From positions 10,033,973 through 10,097,972 of the forward strand of contig JABAKD010000012.1 of assembly GCA_012845835.1 (NCBI GenBank): 64,000 bases of DNA. The letters are read 5' to 3'. Below are positions 57,348-64,000 of the stretch, piece by piece (position 1 is the stretch's first letter; each line of letters starts with the position of its first letter). This DNA is from Undaria pinnatifida. Its lineage: Eukaryota; Sar; Phaeophyceae; Laminariales; Alariaceae. The translations under genes were made by a program, and so were the position numbers. The notes below the pieces were generated by a model, which saw only the letters and a program-made list of their open reading frames with translations, was not told the DNA's origin and made no database searches.

Positions 57348-58015
57348 CTAGGTGCTAACTGTATAGATCCATCCTGAGATCGAGCGTTTTGTACGAGTTG
57401 CGGTCGCATGGCAAATGTTTGCCTTACTCGAGTGATATGCAAAACCCCCCCCGAAACATGTTAGCGAGCTTAGTTTTTTACCCAAATACGCGAATGAAAA
57501 CGGGATTTTCAGCATTTGTTTCGGTGTCGCATAAGCGACAAAGAGGTGATTATAGTATCCCATGATTATTCGACCATTATTACGCGAAATACGCACTGCC
57601 TTGGCCTCATACCAAGCTTTTTTTCCATGGTTATTGTGCTCGAGTTGTGCCAGTCTTTTAGTTCCAATTATTATGTCGTTTTGCTTCGAACACCTCATTT
57701 TTGTTTGAAACTGTGCTTATACCCGGGGGGCCCTGAATCCTGGATACAAATCGCTCTAATCCGTCCATTTATAATGCGTTTGATGCTGTTGTTGCTGTTC
57801 AAGTGTTTCTGTCCTCCCCATTTTGAGCGTGCTTGCTCGGCACGCCAACTTGATAAGTCGAAGTATGGGCTTAAGTTCGCTTTTTTGTGCGACTTATCAT
57901 GCAAATAGCTGGTCGAATTGCGTTCGCAATGCAAGCATTTGCCGTATATGGAATTATGCGAAAAAAACCGTGTCGGTTGAACTAATTGTGAGCTTATTCG
58001 GTCTAAGCCTACCAT
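57348..58015 (-). CDS. ORF pair with ATGA overlap; second has a Tudor/agenet-like stretch
   Basis: The first frame (58015-57695, 106 aa, ATG) holds KCLHCERNSTSYLHDKSHKK and SSWRAEQARSKWGGQ, rich in basic residues. The second (57698-57348, 116 aa, ATG) overlaps it by the bases ATGA. It contains KKAWYEAKAVRISRNNGRII followed by MGYYNHLFVAYATPKQ, which resembles the beta-barrel pattern of Tudor or agenet domains (W-Y-x-A-x-V..G...Y). They may be one gene split by a frameshift, or joined by splicing. The opposite-strand 130-codon frame is less protein-like. Confidence 0.35.
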
Positions 58016-58029
58016 CCAATCCCGAATAA

Positions 58030-58610
58030 GCCAACGCGGTCGGGGTTGACATGCCGTGCGGGGAAGTATCGACCCGGGAGATCGTCGTTATGGTCCCCAT
58101 GTTGTTGGAGCTGTAGATATTCGGAGAACGTCTGAATCGGGCATGGGACTCTATCTTCCCCGCGTGCGGCGGAACTGCCCCCCATTGGTTGGTGAGCCTC
58201 TTTTATCATCCTAGGGTGGGGCGGCGCCGTGGAGCTTGAACCAATCAGTGATTTTAGCCAACGGAGTTGGGGTTTCCACACCTTGAGGGGCGGTGACGAC
58301 CCGAGAGAACTTGGTTTTATTCCCCGGTTTGTGTACCTTTCAGAGATATAGGATGACCTCCGGACCGGGGATGGGACTCTATCATCTCCGGGTGAAGCTG
58401 GCTTTAAATATACAACCCCCAGCCAGTCAGAGATCGGCCGATCGGTGGGGTTGAGGAATATTTCCACATTATGCTGGGATGTATCAATCCTGTGGTGATA
58501 TCCATGTTCGTTCCCGGGTTGTCGCAGTTGCATATGTATGTGTGGATGGACTATGACCGTGGCATGGGACCCTATCGTCCCCAGATTACGGTTATTTTAT
58601 GTACGATCCC
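58030..58610. repeat. Degenerate tandem repeat of about 200-230 bp
   Basis: GGCATGGGACTCTATCTTCC-type cores at about 58140, 58368 and 58561, and CCAATCAGTGATTTTAGCC / CCAGTCAGAGATCGGCC cores between them, give about 2.5 diverged units. The 174-codon minus frame through them is not supported. Confidence 0.6.
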
Positions 58611-58686
58611 CGGATATTGACCATCCAGCGAGCAGACCAAAGGCCATCGATCAGACAAAACGCCATGCCAGGTAATATATATATAT

Positions 58687-59339
58687 CACGTCATTATCTT
58701 TCTGACCATCCATGACGTAGTTTTCAATTATTCCCCCCCCCCCCCCCCCCCCCCCCTCCAACGCCCCCTCTTTTCCGACCACCTACACGATCGCCTAGAC
58801 CTAGCACCACGCGTATAACAAGCTGCTACATATCTTTGATCTCACAGCCGAAGTGTATTTGAATATTATTTGTGACCTAAACCTCCTGAAAATTCCCCCC
58901 CCCCCCCCCCCCCTCCCCCTCTTGCTCTCCCTTACTCAAACGCCCCACCAAATATCGAAATCCGCCACATTAATAAACACTTCACTCACAGGATATCACC
59001 TCATTATCTTTCGAGAGCCATGCATGCCGCTGTGTTCCCCCCCCCCCCCCCCCCCCCCCCTCCAACGCCCCCTCTTTCCCGACCACCTGCACGATCGCCT
59101 AGACCTAGCACCACGCGTATAACAAGCTGATACATATCTTTGATCTCACAGCCGAAGTGTATTTGAATATTATTTGTGACCTAAACCTCCTAAAACATCT
59201 CCCCCCCCCCCCCCTCTTGCTCTCCTTTACTCAAACGCCCCACCAAAATATCGAAATCCGCCACATTATAATGCTCACCTCACCCGCACCTTCGCCTAGA
59301 CCTAGCACCACACGTATAACAAACCCCTCACCTAAAGCC

Positions 59340-59379
<40 letters not shown>

Positions 59380-60035
59380 CCCCCCCCCCCCGCCCCCACC
59401 CCCCACCCTCCCCCCCCAACCCATCCCAACCCCACCCCCTCGAACACTCCACCCTCTCTTTACTCACTGATTGTACCACTTACCCTAGGATATACATGAT
59501 AAACTGATGTATTATTTCCAAAAATGTCACATTTATCCCCTCGAAATAATGTATAGTTTCCAGGCACATATTGAGCTGCCCCCCCCCCCCCCCCCCTCCC
59601 CCGCCCCAACCCCCCCCCCCCCCCCCCCCGCCCCCGCCCCCAATAATATACTGGTGCCAAAACCGTCAGATTTATCCCCTCGAAAGGATTTATAGCTTAC
59701 ATGCACAAATTGCCCCTTTCCCCCCCCCCCCCCCCGCCCCCCTCCAAACCCGCTCGCTTTTGATCAAAACCAGGCCCCCCTTTTCCTTCACAGCTGTCAG
59801 ATTTTGTCCCCCTCAGAAACGGGTTTTATAGTTTCCGCGCACAGACTGACTAAAATCATCCTGTTGACCCTGATAGCTACACTGTAGTTGTAAGGGGAGT
59901 CGCCGACCTATATCCTTAATGAGGACACACAACTCGTAATGCGCGCGATCGGAGTATCACACACAGCTTGCAAAGATGAGAACTTTTCGACGAAATCTTC
60001 GATCTCACAGCTGGAGTGTATTTTCATTTTTAAAA
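58687..60035 (-). repeat. C-tract array A9, duplicate of 48481-50095
   Basis: Same order of monomers and the same small insertion (GAGAACTTTTCGACG) as at 50030. It differs mainly in homopolymer lengths. It contains the longest run, 37 C at 59342-59378. Confidence 0.88.
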
Positions 60036-60429
60036 TATAAAGATATATATATATCGTCTAAACCTCGAGCCTGAAATTCTTAACTGCAAAATTCTTAGTG
60101 CAGTGCTATCGCGTACTACTAGTACTCTATCTACCAGATAGCAACAAGTAGCAGCATTATATAGGGAAATTGAGTGACTAAGGCAGCGATACCGTCTCTT
60201 CACGGCTAGCATACCGTCAGCAAGTCTCTTCACGATCAGACTATACACACGCAGAGAGTCGGTCTGCGATAGATACTATCATGCATGGTGTAGTAGAAGC
60301 TGGCTTAGTGCGCGCGTCTCAGCACCTACGTAGAGAACATGCAGCATTCATGGCCACACCCTTGCTGGCCCTGGATGCTTGATTGAGTAAAAACATCAAG
60401 AAACGCACTCGAAATGTCCCTTCGTGGCG
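60036..60429. other. Unassigned stretch
   Basis: A (TA)n run at 60050-60057, then mixed sequence. Nothing recognised. Confidence 0.45.
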
Positions 60430-60690
60430 TCGGTCTGCGTAGGCTCGGATTTATCCGATCGAAATATGATGAAGCTCGGAATCGGATTCACGTAAGAAAC
60501 GGCAGAATAAGTCAGTAGTCAACTGTTGGTCTAGACTATATCGATCTCTTGGCATCACTTTACATTTTACACGCGTAGACTGGTAACGGCTTCCACGCTC
60601 TATCGAATATTGATTTGAACAAGTCGAAGTGCTGCCCTGCCCGTGGGTGCCGGCGAATGCCAGCACCCATGCGAAGCCCTTGTACTGAAG
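60430..60690 (-). repeat. Hairpin repeat family, copy 3
   Basis: Reverse-complement copy of 1272-1572. Hairpin arms 60642-60654 and 60659-60671, with one mismatch and one G-T pair relative to copy 1. Confidence 0.8.
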
Positions 60691-61783
60691 GATAATGGGT
60701 CTCAAAGGGAAACTTTGTACAGCTATATATCATAGCACGCACGTACAGCCTCAGCAGCAAAATATTCAGCATACGGAGAGCTATGTCGTACAACATCAAC
60801 AGTTTGTCAGTGTGTGACGAAAGCCACGAAACAAACCGAACAAAAAAAGAAGGTAGTCTATGCGAGGCCCTTAAGTAAGTGTGCCCTAGTTAGTACGGAC
60901 ATGGCCTAAGAAACACGTATGGAGTATAATAATGTGGTCGACATTTTTCCGCGTTTTGTTTGTCGCCGAATTTTTCCGAACAACTTTTATCATAGATAGG
61001 TCGCCCCGGAGTTGGAGTTGAGGTTAGGGGTATAGTTAGGATTGTACCAACTTTTTGTTGTGCAGAAACATATGTTTGGATACCAGAACGGAGGTTTAGT
61101 CCCAATTCTCTTGATATGCTCGGCTGGACTGTCAAAACACCGATACGTTCCTCAAGTCCCACCCCAGATGGTTTCCGGGGGGTTTCTGGAGCAGAGTTCC
61201 CCGTTTCTCTAGGGTCTCATTTTGATTTTTGGCTCAACCACCCAGATTTCAGAAATGGATGCTGAGCGTTGATCAGAACCGGGCCAAAACTAATTCATCT
61301 GTGATATTTTTTGCTAAAAATAAAATTTCTTTGAGAACTGGCAAATTTGATGAACACAGTCCAACTTCTCGTACGACAATGGATAAACGGAAAAGTATGA
61401 CCGAAAGCTCCACTTTGTAGGAAAGCTACAACTAGCATCCTGGTGGGTCCACCGGCGTTCTTGGCCCTCCCGCCGAGTAATTCACGTATTATCGGCCTAA
61501 ACTCTCAGTTCTGACGAAAAATAATTTCTCAAAGCAGTTAGCCTCGGTGTTAGGTTTTCGAGCGTTGCAGTGAGAACCCCCCAGAGTAATACTGAACCAC
61601 ACACCGTGCACACAGTAGTATATATGTATATGTTTTCCATAATGTATCCTATAATACCTGGTATTTCCTTACATGGCTTGCATAGATAACTCAGAATAAA
61701 GAAAATCGAACGTTCTGGGAGTTCGGGCACATCTCGCACGGCCAAACATATGACAAAGAATGAAAATCTACCCAGAAACACTT
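60691..61783. other. Unassigned stretch
   Basis: AAAGGGAAACTTTGTAC at about 60704-60720 resembles the shared 3' terminal motif. No gene recognised; it may include decayed retrotransposon sequence before the integrase remnant. Confidence 0.4.
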
Positions 61784-62060
61784 CATTCCGACCAAGGAAA
61801 GGAATTTGAAAACGAATTGGCCAAGGAATTACAGTAATTGTTTGGATATAAGAAAACGCGTAGAGCCGCTTTTCGTCCTCAGGGCAACTCTGTTGTAGAG
61901 CGTGTTCACAGCACGGTCAACAATATGTTGGCTGTGTATAGCAACTTGTTTTTGGATAATTGGGCAGAGCTGCTGCCTTTTGTCCAGTAAGCTCACAATA
62001 CAGCTTGCTCTACCACCCTCCATGAAATTCCTCATTTCCTGATGTCGACGGCAAAAAGAT
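61784..62060 (+). pseudogene. Ty3/gypsy-type integrase core fragment
   Basis: Translation gives HSDQGKEFENELAKEL, stop, LFGYKKTR..FRPQGNSVVERVH, NMLAVYSNLFLDNWAELLPF, stop, and HNTACSTT. These are the second half of an rve integrase core: the D of HSDQG-type and the E of VERVH-type motifs are catalytic in this family. Two in-frame stops (after ELQ and after FVQ) show it is dead. No LTRs or other pol parts were found nearby. Confidence 0.9.
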
Positions 62061-62071
62061 TTGTAGTCAAA

Positions 62072-62141
62072 ACCGTCGGAGGGTCGTGACCCCACTTCTC
62101 TCTGCGTAAGCAGAGTGTTCTCACTGTTGAACTACGACGGC
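62072..62141 (-). tRNA. tRNA-like cloverleaf with a shortened anticodon loop
   Basis: 70 nt on -. Acceptor stem GCCGTCG/CGACGGT (7 pairs, one G-T), D stem GTTC/GAAC with an 8-nt loop, anticodon stem CTCTG/CAGAG with a 6-nt loop CTTACG, and T stem GTGGG/CCCTC with one mismatch and a 7-nt loop. Resembles tRNA-Val(TAC) most. The loop is one nucleotide short and box B is weak, so it may be a pseudogene. Confidence 0.45.
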
Positions 62142-62651
62142 GAAGTGTGGGCCAATACAGCAGCCCGTTGACAGAGGGGGAGACAGGAGAAGATGAGAAG
62201 AAGTACCAGAAGCAACCAGAAGCACGGGTGGTACAAGAAGCACCAGCAGTGCAAGTGAACGCGGTGGGCGAGCAGTATCCAGTGCTCCCTCAGCTCTCGG
62301 GTCAAAGGAGCAATCCAGCGGGGCCTTCCAAAGTCCCGCTGCGGGGAATTCGCTAGGCGGTGTATCCGTCAGCGGAATGTGGAGGGAAAAGGCTCCGTGG
62401 CGACTTCTAAACATGACAATTCTCCCGTGTTCCCCAAGCGAGCCTTCCAGAAACGATGTCTGGAAGGTCGAAGGGGTTTCGACATTTTCCCTAGGCGTGT
62501 TGGGTCGGGGACATGCTATCCACATACGAAAATATAGGTAAACGAAAGCAGACAAAAAACACACACGAAACACGAAGCAGCAATCAGCAGCAGATACACT
62601 ACTGTTGTTAACTACTAGCATTACAGCGTATCTTACATACAAGTGGGAGAT
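62142..62651. other. Unassigned stretch
   Basis: Frames of 69 (+) and 178 (-) codons overlap; the minus one starts in CAG-type repeat sequence. No gene supported. Confidence 0.4.
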
Positions 62652-63013
62652 TTCCAATAAAGCCGGTTAAATAGTGCCACCGCTCTCTATAATGTCGGCA
62701 AAATCGCTTGGCACGACTGAAAGTCTTCATAGAAGCAATCTTAATGTATGGCAGCCCTATTCTCAATAGTGTTGGTGTCCTGAATAGTGACGGTATATTG
62801 GACTGGCACAATCCGGCAGTATATGAATGAAGCTATCTTGGGTTGAGCACACAAACACCACACACACCACAGCAAAGCAACATTTAGTTAAAGACACACT
62901 CGTACAGCAGCAGAGCAGCAGTAGCTGCAATGACAGCAGTAGCAGCAGTAGTAGCAGCATTAGCAGCAGCACACAGGCAGAGCAGAGCAGGACCTTCCCC
63001 CCTTCCCCAATGA
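62652..63013 (+). repeat. Repeat F, copy 1
   Basis: Shares TTGGCACGACT, AAAGACACACTCGTA, a CAG-rich zone and CCCTTCCCCAATG with 63672-64000, in the same order and orientation. Confidence 0.8.
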
Positions 63014-63179
63014 TCTTGTCTTCGTATTTTCACGCTGTCTTGACTTGACAAGTGCCAACGTTGTTTTGCTTTTTGCCTGAAGGCACACATATACGTATTT
63101 TTGCTGCCATTTCTGGCAAACAACGGGCACTATACGAGTATCACCAGTATATTTTAAAAATGAATAAAGTACACTTCAT

Positions 63180-63410
63180 TCTGCTGTGAGATCGACCAAA
63201 AAGGAATTTTTGACCAAAACTCAGCTTTGCAAGCCGCGTGTGATACTTTGATCGCGCGTGCTACGGGGTGTGCATACCCTCGTGAAGGATACAGGTTGGT
63301 CACTCCCCTGCTAATGCCAGGGTCAACAGGACTAAGACATACAGCCTTGTTCTGCGCGCGGAAACTGTATAACCCGCATTGAGAGGGACAAAACCAGACA
63401 TCTTCGAAGG
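63180..63410 (+). repeat. Most diverged family-A copy
   Basis: CTGTGAGATCGACC, CTTTGCAAGCCGCGTGTGATA, GATCGCGCG, then a GCGCGCGGAAACTGTATAACCC module. It has no long G tract. Confidence 0.75.
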
Positions 63411-63671
63411 TCAATATGCGTGAAACAGTAGGTGATGAAACAATAAGTGTCATTGTATGAGTTTGTTTTTGGAGTGGGCTACTTGGGTCTGCCGGGTTTG
63501 TACGAAAGTTCCTGTGTACTCGCTGGATATGTGGCAGGCCAGCAAAGATCCAGTCCAGGCCGGATGCTCGCATTGTTAGCGCTGTTGAGTCACGATGGAA
63601 CGTGTGGTGGACGTCGATCGCTTCTGTTCCGAAGTGAAACCTCTTTTGCTCTTCTTGATGCAATGCAAAGT
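63411..63671. other. Unassigned stretch
   Basis: Open frames on both strands, no family recognised. Confidence 0.4.
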
Positions 63672-64000
63672 GCCGGATTAATGGTTCTACCGCTCTGCAC
63701 AATGCCGGTCTAATCACTTGGCACGACTAGAACTCTCTGCAGTATCTATGTATGACAACCCTAATCCAACATTGAAGGGGTCCTAAATGGCGCCGGTATA
63801 TTGGTGTGGCACATACCGGCATTAGTATATGATGACGCTGCCTTGCGTTGAACTAAAACTAGAAAGGCAGCGAAAAAGCCAGGTAAAGACACACTCGTAA
63901 AGCGGTAGAGCAGCCGTAGCAGCAGCAACAACAACAGGAACAGTAGCAACAAACAGGCAGAACAGAGCAGAGCAGGGTTTTCCACCCTTCCCCAATGTTC
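63672..64000 (+). repeat. Repeat F, copy 2 (runs to window end)
   Basis: Direct diverged copy of 62652-63013. CAG/CAA-rich zone at 63915-63980. It may continue past the window. Confidence 0.8.

Noticed and set aside
58009-58533. 174-codon minus frame
   Set aside because: Spans a degenerate tandem repeat; no family resemblance.

Overview
This is a gene-poor, repeat-dominated stretch of eukaryotic nuclear DNA. Nothing in it looks bacterial: there are no operons, and almost every long open frame is low-complexity or starts at a non-ATG codon. Most of the window is mobile-element debris, tRNA-derived repeats, microsatellites and arrays full of G/C homopolymers. The style of the reverse-transcriptase fragment and of the Ty1/copia and Ty3/gypsy remnants reminds me of algal or other stramenopile genomes, but I cannot fix the taxon from this sequence.

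Layout. 1-0.9 kb: a G-tract repeat array. 0.9-5.2 kb: tRNA-like repeats and a hairpin-bearing repeat. 5.26-8.21 kb: an internally deleted Ty1/copia retrotransposon with both LTRs and a CATCA target-site duplication. 9.4-10.1 kb: a broken non-LTR-type reverse transcriptase. 10.6-12.4 kb: a family-E coding repeat, a third degenerate OTU-protease copy and a tandem-repeat Ala/Pro-rich frame. 14.4-17.3 kb (+) and 29.7-31.7 kb (-): two opposed copies of one element carrying an OTU-domain cysteine protease gene. 18.5 kb: a 300-bp CAA microsatellite. 26.8-27.2 kb: a long foldback. 32.2-32.8 kb: a small LTR-like (TRIM) candidate. 34.3 kb: a CCGA microsatellite. 38.3 and 53.5 kb: chains of a tRNA-related repeat. 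44-60 kb: long arrays of G/C-tract monomers in both orientations. 61.8 kb: a Ty3/gypsy integrase remnant next to a tRNA-like cloverleaf.

The most promising system is the OTU element. Copy 2 keeps an ATG-initiated 215-residue frame with the Asp-Gly-x-Cys and His motifs of OTU proteases, a TATA-like box 40 nt upstream and a perfect 16-bp hairpin. Its sense-strand 3' end (CCGAAGGGGAACCTTGTA) is also the 3' boundary of the reverse-transcriptase fragment at 9.4 kb and of several other repeats. I infer that the OTU unit may be a partner element mobilised in trans by an RT that recognises this 3' end, like LINE-SINE pairs.

Host genes are few and uncertain: a possible tail-anchored protein (56.7 kb), a two-frame ORF pair with a Tudor/agenet-like stretch (57.3-58.0 kb), a possible membrane-protein exon (43.5 kb) and some small unrecognised ORFs. 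All coordinates of repeats were set by eye.
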